Below, in pieces: positions 53,533 to 64,000 of a stretch of 64,000 nucleotides of DNA. Under the pieces are notes generated by a model. That model made no database searches. It was not told the DNA's origin and saw nothing but the letters and a program-made list of their open reading frames with translations. Both the position numbers and the translations under genes were made by a program. How positions within the stretch are numbered: position 1 is the stretch's first letter; every line of letters begins with the position of its first letter. The stretch covers positions 1-64,000 of the forward strand of contig CALSFV010000464.1 in NCBI GenBank assembly GCA_943737045.1, in the 5' to 3' direction. This stretch comes from Parapristionchus giblindavisi. Its lineage: Eukaryota > Nematoda > Chromadorea > Rhabditida > Diplogasteridae.

Positions 53533-53735
53533 TTACTGCCTGTTCTGTCATGATCAAGCCACGAATCCCTCTGCATTATGGAAGGTTAGACGCCCGGGCA
53601 CCATCGGTGATTCTGGCCCTCGGACGGCTTCTCCTGGAAAGGCAGTTAACGATAGCCGCGGTGACAAGAGTTATGGAACGTCAAGGTTTTCGGCCCCTAG
53701 AGGCCGCCTCCGTCTACACACCGGAAGACATGTAA
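53533..53735 (+). pseudogene. Partial copy of the unknown gene at 48.0-48.9 kb
   Basis: After ATTATTCCAG the frame reads ITACSVMIKPRIPLHY, then VILALGRLLLERQ, TIAAVTRVMERQGFRPLEAA and SVYTPEDM. It aligns with exon 2 of the minus-strand gene at 48669-48476, whose ends (ISAC... and ...AASVLGPDE) are in the same frame. Here the frame is open throughout, so this copy is closer to the ancestral protein, but no neighbouring exons are seen. A related downstream segment follows at 54120-54235 (compare 47650-47750, minus). Confidence 0.5.
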
Positions 53736-53994
53736 ATTGTTCTACTGTCGATAGAGAATAATAACGGGACTACATATAATACATGCACTTTCATTGTACT
53801 ATTTGTTAGCTTAAGATGGGACTAGTCACTTCCTATCTTATCCGCCCTGATTGTACTTTGAATATCTAGGCAATCTCCTAAAGATCTCGATAGCCTACTT
53901 CGATCCATCCATATATAAGGCCCCGATGCTTAGCATCGTGGCCATCCTGTCTACCCCTGAATAAATGATGATCGACTCGCCGTCTGTGTTACAC
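53733..53994 (+). mobile_element. Possible solo LTR
   Basis: TGTAA at the left and TTACA at the right, with an ATATATAAGGCCCC promoter-like box (53912) and an AATAAA 40 bases downstream. This is the usual layout of a short LTR. No clean target duplication is seen and there is no gag/pol beside it. Confidence 0.35.
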
Positions 53995-54585
53995 ATCTAG
54001 TCTTGGGGAACAGGGGAACATGGCAAGTTAGTCGGCCACATCTTCGCCTCCTACGTCATGGACTTAGCAGGAGCTAGTCCGTCGCAGGTCAGTTAACCTT
54101 AGTCGCCCATATTGTATAAGACTCTTGTGATAGGTTGTATTAGGGAATAACCAGGGCATTTATTTAGGACCTGTATATAAATTACGGGGTTAGCTACGTA
54201 GACATAGCCGTAGGCCCGCGTAATTGAGACTACAATTAACCCTCTAGGGAAGGAATATTTTTAGGAGTCGAATATTTTAAAGTTTATAATAAAGTTATAT
54301 TTGTTTGTGAAGTGTTGCATACCACAGATCAAAGATTGGAAAAGGGTAATGGGGTAGATGTTCTCTGTTTTTTTGTAACGTACGTTAAGTGAGGTCGACT
54401 ACCTGACATACTCTTTACCTGACAAGTCCACAAATGGCTCTCATGAACAAGACTGCATTCAAAGGTACCGGATACTGTAGGTATACTGTAAGGGGTAACT
54501 GTATCAAATATTGATTGGTTCGGATTGGATGGAAATAGGTTTTGATAGATCTATGAGAGACTATCTGGCTCAAGTGACATTCTCT
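53995..54585. other. Gap with a duplicated segment
   Basis: The segment 54120-54235 (TGATAGGTT.TATTAGGGAATAACC...) matches 47650-47750 in reverse orientation. The rest is unremarkable. Confidence 0.5.
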
Positions 54586-55880
54586 TGGCACGCGGCCAAA
54601 AAGTGATAGTAACCGATCGGGCCCAAATCGTGCACAGTTGTAGTATGGGGTGACATAAGCTCACATACGAAGTTTGGGTTCGTCATATCAACACCCTCGC
54701 TAAATAACGTAAGTTCGACAAAGTGGCATCAAAATTTCAAAGTTTACGGATTCGCTCGATATGTATATACAATGATGGGCAATATTAAGCAGGTAAAATC
54801 CCCCAATTATCATCCCGATCCAAAACCTTTAGACCCAGAAAAAATTTTAAAAACAAAAAAAAATTTGTTTTATTTTTCCTACAATTGCCTCTCGGTGAGG
54901 GACTTTTTTATTCCTTCAATTTGACGAGTATTCATTAGTGTAATTACTATACGAAAATGAACTAAAACAAATGGGTGGAATGTTGCCTTATTCCCGAAAA
55001 ACCACGACTAATTTGCCTTTTTTATCGCGAACTGAGCCGATTAAGCGTGTGCCCTACCGTAATCCAATGCGGAAATCATAACTGGAATCCCTGGAACTGG
55101 AATCCCGACATTCGGCTCATTTTTGAAAAATCGATTTTCATGACCCCGGGGTCATGGCAAAAAAATATGAATTTTCGAAAATAAACGATTTTCATATTGA
55201 TTATGTACATTGCATAGTACTATGACAGAATGTTACAGAAAGCAAGTTGGAAACCGATTCAAACACAATTCTGATTTTTCACACGCATTCAGAACGAAAA
55301 TTTTTTTTGCCATGACCCCGGGGCCATGAAAATCGATTTTTCAAAAATGAGCAGAATGTCGGGATTCCAGTTCCAGGGATTCCAGTTACGATTTCCGCAT
55401 TGAATTACGGTAGAACACACGCTTAATCGGCTCAGTTCGCGATAAAAAAGGCAAATTAGTCGTGGTTTTTCGGGAATAAGGCAACATTCCACCCATTTGT
55501 TTTAGTTCATTTTCGTATAGTAATTACACTAATGAATACTCGTCAAATTGAAGGAATAAAAAAAGTCCCTCACCGAGAGGTAATTGTAGGAAAAATAAAA
55601 CAATTTTTTTTTGTTTTTAAAATTTTTTATGGGTCTAAAGGTTTTGGATCGGGATGATACTTGGGGGATTTTACCTGCTTAATATTGCCCATCATTGTAT
55701 ATACATATCGAGCGAATCCGTAAACTTTGAAATTTTGATGCCACTTTGTCGAACTTACGTTATTTAGCGAGGGTGTTGATATGACGAACCCAAACTTCGT
55801 ATGTGAGCTTATGTCACCCCATACTACAACTGTGCACGATTTGGGCCCGATCGGTTACTATCACTTTTTGGCCAAGTGCC
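54586..55880. mobile_element. 1.3 kb foldback
   Basis: Arms 54586-55200 and 55290-55880 are inverted copies (GGCCAAAAAGTGATAGTAAC left, complement right) with a spacer of about 90 bp. CATGACCCCGGGGTCATGG-like palindromes lie near the centre. No coding capacity. Confidence 0.85.
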
Positions 55881-56099
55881 AAGCCATAAGCAAAATATGT
55901 TCACTGACAAGGGAAGTATGGTGCGCCGGTCCCGGACTTCGGAATGGGACATATACCATTCGATAGGCCTCCAAAATACAAGACTCCCATGTTAAGGATT
56001 TTGGCAACGTACCCCTGGGGGCCGAGTAATTTGCATATTTCTGACTGTCTTTTTTTCGCCCTACAATAAGATCCAGTCTCTGTGAGTTCGAGAGTAAGC

Positions 56100-56162
56100 A
56101 GTAGTGGCCGGATGGATAAGAGGATTGTCTATATATCTTTTGCTCGCAAGTTCGATTCCCAC
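56100..56162 (+). other. tRNA-like block in left arm
   Basis: GTAGTGGCCGGATGGATAAG (A box) and AAGTTCGATTCCCAC (B box) are spaced about 45 bp apart. Stems are incomplete, so it is tRNA-derived, not a working tRNA. Confidence 0.5.
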
Positions 56163-57378
56163 ACAAGTTCAACTTCTTTTACTATTTTTCAATGTATGAA
56201 AATCTTACAAGAATCATTTTAAAAATCAGTAAACAATATTTTTAATTATGATTATGATTATAATTTATGATTTGATTTAAACACGTTTTATCAAGAGAGG
56301 TCAATAGGGTATCTCCCCCCAAAGGGGTTCGGGGTTGTGGAGAAGAATTGAGAGCTCTGACGTGAATGGCATCCCGGCTGGTGGTCCATGCGTTGCATTG
56401 AAGTATGATTGTTTTGCGGGATGGGCGACTCTTGATGTTCCTGTGGCCCGATTAAACCACGCAAATCAGCTTACTTTTACTGCTAGAGGCAGTGGACGGT
56501 ATCCAGTAGGGAGGTAGCCATCTTCTTGGTCTACACTGCCACGGTGACCACTCCGGCTTGGCAGGGAACTTGCCGAGGAAGAGAAAGGAGGGAGAAAAGA
56601 ATAGACGACCACTCACTAACTTCAAAACGGACAAGAATATGATAGTTTGATGAAAATCGAATTCATTATTTTCAATTGTTGATTTTTGTAACATTTTCCC
56701 GTACTTGGGGAGGACTGGCGGTCGTTAAAGACGGAGGCCTGCGAATATGTTCGATAATGGCGCTCCTAACGCACTGGAAAAGTAAAAGTAAATTTGCAAT
56801 CTGTTATTCAAGGCACACCTGATCTTCAAACATACTCCTTCAAATATGTCATCAAAATATGTACCCGAATCCTGCTCTGCATAAAACCTCACAAGGGTGC
56901 TTGTTTTATATGATACTATACCGAGGACTCATCGAATTGAGATAATTGATTGTTACCGTTGGTCCAAGAAAGATAATCGTAATTACCCTAATTACTGTAA
57001 ACCGAGCGTTGGGAGCGGTATAATCAAGAATGAATCGCTTTCATAATTTATTTACGAAAATATTAGCATGTCTATATCTTTAACGACCGCCAGTCCACTC
57101 CACGTACGGGGAAAATGCTACAAAAAACAACAATTGAAAATAATGAATTCGATGTTCATTTTAAACCATCATAAATTATAATCATATCAATATAATCAAT
57201 ATAATTATAATTATATTCATCATTATAGTCACAATCATTATAATCACCATTACATTATAAATTGTAATTGTCATAATTATTTTCATATAGTAATGTAAAA
57301 CATATAGTGTTTACTGATTTTTAAAATGATTCTTGTAAGATTTTCGTACATGAAAAAATAGCAAAAGAAGTTGAACTT

Positions 57379-57443
57379 GTGTGGGAATCGAACATGCGAG
57401 CAAAAGATATATAGACAATCCTCTTATCCATCCGGCCACTACT
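57379..57443 (-). other. tRNA-like block in right arm
   Basis: Inverted twin of 56100-56162, with GGGAATCGAAC (one change in the B box) and CCGGCCACTACTGC. Confidence 0.5.
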
Positions 57444-57643
57444 GCTTGCTCTCGATCTCACAGAAACTGGATCTCATTGTAGGGCGAAAAAAAGACAGTC
57501 AGAAATATGCAAATTACTCGGCCCCCAGGGGTACGTTGCCAAAATCCTTAACATGGGAGTCTTGTATTTTGGAGACCTATCGAATGGTATATTTCCCATT
57601 CCGAAGTCCGGGACCGGCGCACCATACGTCCCTTGTGAGTCAG

Positions 57644-59155
57644 AAAGTCTCTCCTATAAGAGCCGAGAGGAATACAAATTGAATGGTTGAAATGAACCGT
57701 GCATTGTATCCACGATGAAACATCAACTTGACTGGTTGAATATTGGTAGTGGTCTTCGACTGCATTCAGCGGTAGGGGTACTGTAGGGGGGTGACCGTAT
57801 CCACAGATAGGGGATACATTCAGATCACCAAGAATAATAGAAGGCTGGGGGCAAGATGTCTATAGGGTCATACAATCGATGAAAGGAATATTTGATGAGA
57901 TTGGGGAATTTGGGGCGCGAAAACAAGGATTAATCTAATTTTAGTGTGATGCAAACATGAAACCCACATAAAGATATTATGAATAATAAGGCAGACACCG
58001 AAACATATACCATGGCAAGGAACGCGAGGCTTATTTTTTAACAGAACAGAAATACACTTTATCAAGATAAGCAGTGTTTCCACTGAATCTGAAGAGTCAC
58101 AAAAGGATATCTTCTTTCATTTATTATTCTTCTTTCTCATGATCCGCTATTTTGATGGACTTGTTCAGTATCCGAGTCGCTACACTTTGATATTTTTGAA
58201 TTTCAGCGTCGACAAAATCAAGAAATATAATAATATGTAAATAAACATGAAAAATACGAAAAAAAGAAAAAAAACTAAAAGAATACGAGGCATATCAGTG
58301 CGGATTATACTATAATCTGGTGATCTATCAACAAACAAACAATCATTATCACCGGAATCTAATCAAGATTCTGTTTTTTTAAAAGAACATGGAAAAGAGA
58401 AGAGTCAACAGTCTGAGTCTGAAAACAGTATCATCATAATAAATACTGTTTTAAAAAAAATGCGAAAATGGATATTTCACTTTAATTTTTACTAGCTTTC
58501 ATGTATCTAACATTAAAAAATAGTGAGATATATTATATTTGTTATTTCGTTTCTTCCTGTGTCTTATTCATCTGTCTCTCGTACCTCTTTCTCCATTGCC
58601 TTCCGCCCCACTTTACTTAGTCAGTTGTTATTTTTGTTTATTTCCTTTTTTTTACTTGCCCCTGCTCCTGACTTACTCTTCTGCACTTAGTGCTGATAAG
58701 ATAAATGTATTGTATTGTATTGTATTGTATTGTTGTGCAGTAGGTCCTGCCATTCCACCTTATTAGTCGTCTTCGTGTACTCACATTCGATCCTTGGTCC
58801 TCGACATTCTCAATAACGATCTCATCATGTCCACCTCAACCAGGTTATAAGTCCTCGTGCAACACATAAGCCTACTCTTCCACTCACAGGTACTCTATCA
58901 CTCCGAACAATAGTCAAAGAGAGGGATTATGGTGTCATCGTAGTTCTCCTTTATACCCCTTGTACTTTAAAGGTGGTGTCCGAGAAATATTTTCGTGAAC
59001 AAACTGTGAAGACAGAAAGATAGCAAAAGTTATTCTGCATACCTTACATAAATTAGTTTATGCTAATGTAGCTTACTGATCGCTAGAATCGTGAATGAAT
59101 CATGCTTGATGTACAAGCAAAGGCGCGAAATTTTGAAAATAAGAAAGTTCGGCAA
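57644..59155. other. 1.5 kb without a recognised gene
   Basis: Mostly AT-rich. A pyrimidine-rich stretch with TGCTGATAAGATAAATGTAT followed by five TATTG units (58700-58733) looks like the 3' tail of a non-LTR element, but no RT is seen. Confidence 0.4.
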
Positions 59156-59219
59156 TAGGTTTCGAACCCGCGACATTGCGCTTACTAGACAGCGCCTTTA
59201 CCACTACACCAAGGGATGC
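59156..59219 (-). other. tRNA-like sequence (best A/B boxes in the window)
   Basis: On the minus strand: CCTTGGTGTAGTGGTAAAGG, a GCGCT/AGCGC anticodon-like stem and GCGGGTTCGAAACC. The acceptor ends (GCATCCC and TATTGCC) do not pair, so I call it tRNA-derived. A degenerate tRNA gene is possible. Confidence 0.5.
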
Positions 59220-59256
59220 ACGAATGGAAGTTCTAATTTCTTGCATATCATTTACA

Positions 59257-60026
59257 AGGGAACCATAATGCATTCCCGTGGCGATATGACTAGTGACATA
59301 TACCATTCGAATCAGTATCCGATTCTGATAAGACACCGTTAATAAGCAATGTCAAAAGTTTAAGAGCTTCGAGAAAATCGATAATGAAAATCGCACAAAT
59401 CCGAGCAAATTAAGATCAACTCGGCTTTGAGCTTCTATCTCACCGACCCTTGTGGTGTAGTGGATAAGGCGCTCGCATTTCATTTTGTAAGTACATGGTT
59501 CGATGCCTGGTATGCGATACTTTTTTGCTGATTTTTTCGAAGACTGAATAAGAGCAATAAACTTTTACACAATAGCACAAATGCCCTTAGCATTTGTGCC
59601 ATGATACATATCTAATCAGAAGCTGAAACTCCTTAAAAGCAGACACAAAAGCGCGCGAGCAGATCAGAGGTTAAGCAGACGATCGATAATGATCTACAAA
59701 GGATAACAATGAAACAATAGATCTTAACTTTTGAACTTGAAAAAAATCAGCAAAAAAAGTATCGCATGCCAGGCATCGAACCATGTACTTACAAAATGAA
59801 ATGCGAGCGCCTTATCCACTACGCCACAACGGTCGGTGAGATAGGAGCTCAAAGCCGAGCTGATCTTAATCGGCTCGGATTTGTGCGATTTTCATTATCG
59901 ATTTTCTCGAAGCTCTTAAACTTTTGACATTGCTTATTAACGGTGTCTTATCAGAATCGGATACTGATTCGAATGGTATATGTCACTAGTCATATCGCCA
60001 CGGGAATGCATTATGGTTCCCTTGAA
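59257..60026. mobile_element. 770-bp foldback with paired tRNA-like segments
   Basis: Arms about 59257-59610 and 59690-60026 (CAAGGGAACCATAATGCATT against its complement). Each arm contains TTGTGGTGTAGTGGATAAGG ... GGTTCGATGCC (59445-59517 and, inverted, 59768-59837). Confidence 0.8.
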
Positions 60027-60126
60027 TAGCCGATATGTTATATATTTGCATAGAAAATCGAGGGCCTCCATCTTTAAAAAAATATTTAATAATTGCAATG
60101 AGCATGAAAAAGAACGGCTCATTGTG

Positions 60127-62080
60127 TTAAGAGACCGGCTCGGTAAGACTCGAGCATGGTCCGGACATTCGCGAGGACTTTCGATCTGGCCCTCAATACT
60201 TTCATCATAGACGCATACCGGGGGGAGACCGATGAAAGTTATAGTGAAAATGCCCTTAGGCTCAAACCCGGCTCACATATGCCGCATAAAATAAAAAATT
60301 GAAAAATTCATAAATTTTCAATTTTGATAGCTATTACTTTTATTTCTTTTTATTGGTGAATAACATGTCATGCACTCTTATAAACACAGCTGAGCAGTAA
60401 TTTCATATCGTTCTGAATATAATTTTTCGTGTCGGATTTTCGGATTTTTCCTCCTCTATCCTCGTTGAATAGATTCTGCAGGCAATGACATAGTACATAT
60501 TGTAGCCCTGACAATTCTGTACATAGTGGTCACATTCCCTTGGCAATCCAAGTTTTCAGAGTCATCGAGAATTGCAACCGAATGTGAGAAATGTGTAACA
60601 TGCAAAAATCGAAAATTAAATTTCTTGAAATTCGCAAGAGTAAGAGTTAGCTTTACAATGTCATTTTACTCGTAGTGATGCGCATACACAGAAAAAATAT
60701 TCAAATAAACTCAGATTATATTTTTAAAAAATTGAGAAAAGTAATTATTTAATTTTAATTTTTTCAACTCCCACATTTAGTCGACCGGCAAGGCAAGTTG
60801 ATTCATAGGGTGGAAGGTATCTGATGCATGTCCGTTTGCGGGAACGACTGCCACGTAAAGAATCGTCGTTTTGCAGATCTCGAATTTATTTTTTTATTTA
60901 TCAAATTTGAAAATTTATATGTTTCTTTCATATAAATCTGTTGGAAGATGGCGTACGGCAACCAAAGCTGTATCATTGATATCAATAGGAGTGTACTGTA
61001 CTACACTACCGTAACCGTCAGGAATCACGAACTAATTTTTTTCATTCGACTCATGATTTTCAACCATGACCCGGGGTTCATGGTTGAGAATGGCTGAGGT
61101 CGAAAAATTCATGATGATCCCAGACCGAATACTATGTGGCATTATATCAACAGTGTGCCAACTTTTATTTAACTGGATACCGTAACCCAAACTACCGTAA
61201 TCTAGCTACCGTATCCTAAAATAATGTATTGAAAGTCTCGGAGAATTCAGGTGCGTGCATTACTATTACGGTAATTCGAGTTATGGTATCCAGAAAAATA
61301 AAAGTTGACTCACTGTTGATATAATGCCACATAGTATTTGGTCTGGAATCATCATGAATTTTTCGACCTCAGCCTTTCTCAACTATGAACCCCATCGTCA
61401 TGGTTGAAAATCATGGGTCGACTGAAAAAAAATCAGTTCGCGATTCCTGTCGATTACGGTAGTACAATAGCGTGCACTCCTACTGATAACAAAGGTACAA
61501 CTTTGGTTGCCATACGCCACCTTCCAACCGATTTATGTGAAAGAAACATAAATATTCAAGTTTGATAAATAAAAAAATTAATTCGAAATCTGCGAAACAA
61601 CGATTCTTCACGTGGCAGTTGTTTTCGCAAACGGACATGCATCAGTTACCATCCGACCTATGAATCGACTTGCCTTGTAGGTCGACTCAATGTGAGGGTT
61701 GAAAAAATAAAAATAAAATATTTATTTAAACGAGGATAGAGGAGGAAAAATCCGAAAATCTGACACGAAAAAAACATATTCAGAACGATATGAAATTAAT
61801 GCTCAGCTGTGTTTATAAGAGTGCATGACATGTTATTCACCAATAAAAAGAAAAAAAAAAGAAATAGCTATCAAAATTGAAAAGTTATGAATTTTTCAAT
61901 TTTTTATTTTATGCGGCATATGTGAGCCGGGTTTGAGCCTAAGGGCATTTTCACTATAACTTTGATCGGTCTCCCCCAGGGATGTGTCTATGATGAAAGT
62001 ATTGAGGGCCAGATCGAAAGTCCTCGCGAATGTCCGGCAGGGGGTCAAAATGCTCGAGTCTTACCGAGCCGGTCTCTTAA
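60127..62080. mobile_element. 1.95 kb foldback with TTAA at both ends
   Basis: TTAAGAGACCGGCTCGGTAA at the left and TTACCGAGCCGGTCTCTTAA at the right, with arms of almost 950 bp meeting around 61050-61300 (CATGACCCGGGGTTCATGG palindrome). Many TACCGTAA words occur. TTAA 60127-60130 and 62077-62080 suggest a TTAA-specific transposase acting in trans. Confidence 0.85.
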
Positions 62081-62198
62081 AGCGACACCCCAAGCTAATT
62101 TGAAACTTTCCGCTCTGGCTATACTCTCTCGCTTTCTTTGTCTACGAGAGAGTATTGCCAATGCGGAGAGTAAAATTAGCTTGGGGTGTGCCTTTAAG
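62077..62198. mobile_element. MITE family A abutting the foldback
   Basis: TTAAAGCGACACCCCAAGCT...GCTTGGGGTGTGCCTTTAA, excellent copy. Its left TTAA is the right TTAA of the preceding foldback. Confidence 0.85.
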
Positions 62199-62293
62199 AA
62201 AATGATTCATCAAACGTGAATCAGCTGAAGACATTCAGTTTTACGCCCCCCCCTCTCATTCTTCTTTAATTGATTTTTTTCTCATCGCCTTGC

Positions 62294-63869
62294 ATGGTTT
62301 GTCTTTAATTATTTCTAAAATTCAAGGCAATAATTTTAAATATGAATCATATTTAAAAAAAAATCTAAAATGAATCATAAAATATAAAAAAAATCTATTT
62401 TGTTTTCAGATTGAGTTCATCTTCATTATATTACTGTTGCTAATACAACCTGTGCGTGGTTACAATGGTAAGATTGCTTCCCAAAAAAAAACTACGTTTC
62501 TCATAACATTTCTTTCTCTGTAATCTTGAAAAGAGATTTTTGGCAGAAAAAAACGTTAACAATTCTTGTATCGTCGAATTATGGCTGAAAAAAAATAAGG
62601 TCAAAACTTTTCAGATAGCAGGGACAATGATTTTCCTGTCTTTGTTGCCTTCATGATTGTTGTCTTCATTCCCATTGCCATAATTTGTATTGTAATCGCT
62701 TACTACGTCTACCAGCACCAACGAAGGAACACAGAAAATGTGAGATATTATAGGATTAAAACCGTCCGAACAATACAAATTCCGCGCCTTTGCGGCGCGA
62801 TATTCTGACTCTGGCCACTTTCATTGCGTTTTCGCTTATATTTTCTATTGGAGAGAATTTTACTTTTTCGGAATTTGCGTGGTGTATGAAAAACTTTTGT
62901 AATTCTAAGAAATTCTCGATTCGAAATAGTTAAAATAGTTGATCTCCTGTTGATAAGCTCAAAAAATTGATCAGAAATATGTATTTGAAAGTTTGAAACG
63001 ACGCTCTAGTAAGAAGTTGGATAACTGTATTATAGCATTAAAACTGTCCGAACAATACAAATTCCGTCCTTTGCAGCACAATTCTCTGACTCCGCCCACT
63101 TCTTCGCGCGACATTTCATTTTCGCTTTTTTTATCGAATTTTACGAAATTTTCTCGTCATTTCATTGGGCTTTCAGCAAAAATAAAATTATATGCATTAA
63201 AAAAACGATCGGAAAAACTTCCCGAAATTTGGTGAAAAATTTGGAGTACGTTTTTCTCAACGGTGGAGAAGTTTACTAAGTTCCGCATTTGCGTGGTGTA
63301 TGAAAAACTTTTGTAATTCTATAATAGCCTGCTCTACACCACGCGCGAGGTTTCCGAACTACAGTATGCGCCATCGAAAAGCTAAAACAAAGCCCATTAT
63401 TGAGTTTTATTCCTCCCAATTCCCCACTGCGGCTAGAACTATCATCAAAACATTCAATTTCAAGTCGTCTCCAAAGAGTTGGTGTGGAAATTAGGAAAAG
63501 GCTTGCGCTAATTGGATCAGACTGTAGCTTTTTATCTGCGCCGTTCTTCTTACCAGAGAACTTGCATGATATAAGGTTCCTATATTTCGAAACAGAATTT
63601 AAAGCTCTTTTATGTGAAATCAACTTGTTTTTCGTTTCCCGGTCAATTTTAATAAAACAAGTATATTTCAGTATCGAGCGCATCCCGGCCTGCAAGCCGC
63701 ACAGGTATTTCCTCAAGGATATGGATCGAATCCTGCTCCACATCCAGTATATACCACATCGGCCCTGCACCAGCCAGTCGGATTCACATCTAATCCATAT
63801 CCAAATGCACCCTTCCCCATGAATTACAATCAAACTCCTACAGCACCTCAGATGGGTGGACAGACTCAG
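62294..63869 (+). CDS. Paralogue of the PPPY single-pass membrane protein (3' end outside the window)
   Basis: Exons: ATG 62294-62296, 62410-62467, 62615-62739, 63672-63869, continuing beyond 64000. Signal peptide IEFIFIILLLLIQPVRG. The TM helix is strong (FVAFMIVVFIPIAIICIVIA), followed by YYVYQHQRRN, a basic stop-transfer typical of an N-out single-pass protein. The tail YGSNPAPHPVY, HQPVGFTSNPYPNAP and TPTAPQMGG is nearly identical to the gene at 39489, while the TM exon is unrelated in sequence. The GTGAAATTGGT donor context is also shared. The terminal exon, expected to carry the PPPY motif, lies past the window edge. Confidence 0.8.
62740..63671. other. Long intron with a direct duplication
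   Basis: Intron 3 of the gene at 62294 holds two related blocks, 62755-62905 and 63035-63315, sharing GTCCGAACAATACAAATTCC, CTGACTC.GCCCACTT and TGCGTGGTGTATGAAAAACT. Confidence 0.6.
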
Positions 63870-64000
63870 GTGAAATTGGTCGCTTTTTATCTTGATTTCT
63901 GAATATCTTTTGGCTCAAAATTCATCTAACAAATGTCTCGAGCTTTCTATTTTTGGCTAAATGCCCCAAACAATTCTACTGTAGGTCCTAATGTTTCCAT

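Larger units (their letters stand above)
55903..57643. mobile_element. 1.74 kb nested foldback carrying tRNA-like segments
   Basis: Outer arms about 55903-56330 and 57200-57643 (GTATGGTGCGCCGGTCCCGG left). An inner inverted pair is 56620-56730 against 57075-57165 (GACTGGCGGTCGTTAAAGA). Each outer arm holds one copy of a tRNA-like block, so the two copies face each other. Confidence 0.8.

Noticed and set aside
58539..58766. 75-codon hydrophobic open frame
   Set aside because: Pyrimidine-rich tail of a probable retroelement 3' end; no other evidence of coding.
59156..59219. Functional tRNA gene on the minus strand
   Set aside because: A and B boxes are good but acceptor and T stems do not pair, so only a tRNA-like label is given.

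Overview
The window is eukaryotic and almost certainly nematode DNA. Genes are split by many introns with T-rich TTTTCAG-type acceptors and no long polypyrimidine/branch context. The two best genes are orthologues of well-known metazoan families, and their first coding exons start just downstream of TTTCAG sites suited to spliced-leader trans-splicing. A rhabditid or diplogastrid worm is my inference; I cannot name the species. Every gene model below was built by hand from splice sites, reading-frame phase and protein family knowledge.

Layout. Bases 1-23,787: no gene recognised. This is AT-rich sequence with very many CT/GA (GGGAGA, CTCCCT) microsatellites, short palindromic elements, a 1.4 kb foldback (8.7-10.15 kb) and an unusual array of TTGCGGGCCCGCAA palindromes (8.06-8.33 kb). 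Bases 23,793-37,097 (+): a complete rabphilin-type gene, 23 coding exons, 875 aa, with an N-terminal Rab-binding helix/zinc finger, a Ser/Pro-rich linker and C2A and C2B domains. Its introns hold a 42-bp minisatellite, a huge AAT microsatellite and many MITEs, and its 3' region has two tandem hairpins. Bases 37,939-39,375: a 1.44 kb foldback with Tc1-like ends. Bases 39,489-41,471 (+): a small gene for a signal-peptide/single-TM protein with a PPPPY cytoplasmic tail. A paralogue runs off the right end (62,294 onward) and a broken third copy lies at 47.1-47.5 kb. Bases 42,347-46,514 (-): a complete SH2 plus tyrosine-kinase gene of the Fer/SPE-8-like nematode type, 15 exons, 493 aa, with a GC-AG intron and a Lys-rich tail. 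Bases 47,992-48,860 (-): a decaying multi-exon gene of unknown family, with a related partial copy at 53.5 kb.

Bases 48.9-62.1 kb are a nearly continuous series of large inverted-repeat (foldback) elements of 0.7-1.95 kb. Several carry tRNA-like A/B-box sequences in or between their arms. One encloses a possible small three-exon gene (52,233-52,661). No operon logic links the genes. Rabphilin would act in regulated vesicle exocytosis, the kinase in tyrosine-phosphorylation signalling, and the PPPY proteins probably at membranes with WW-domain partners.
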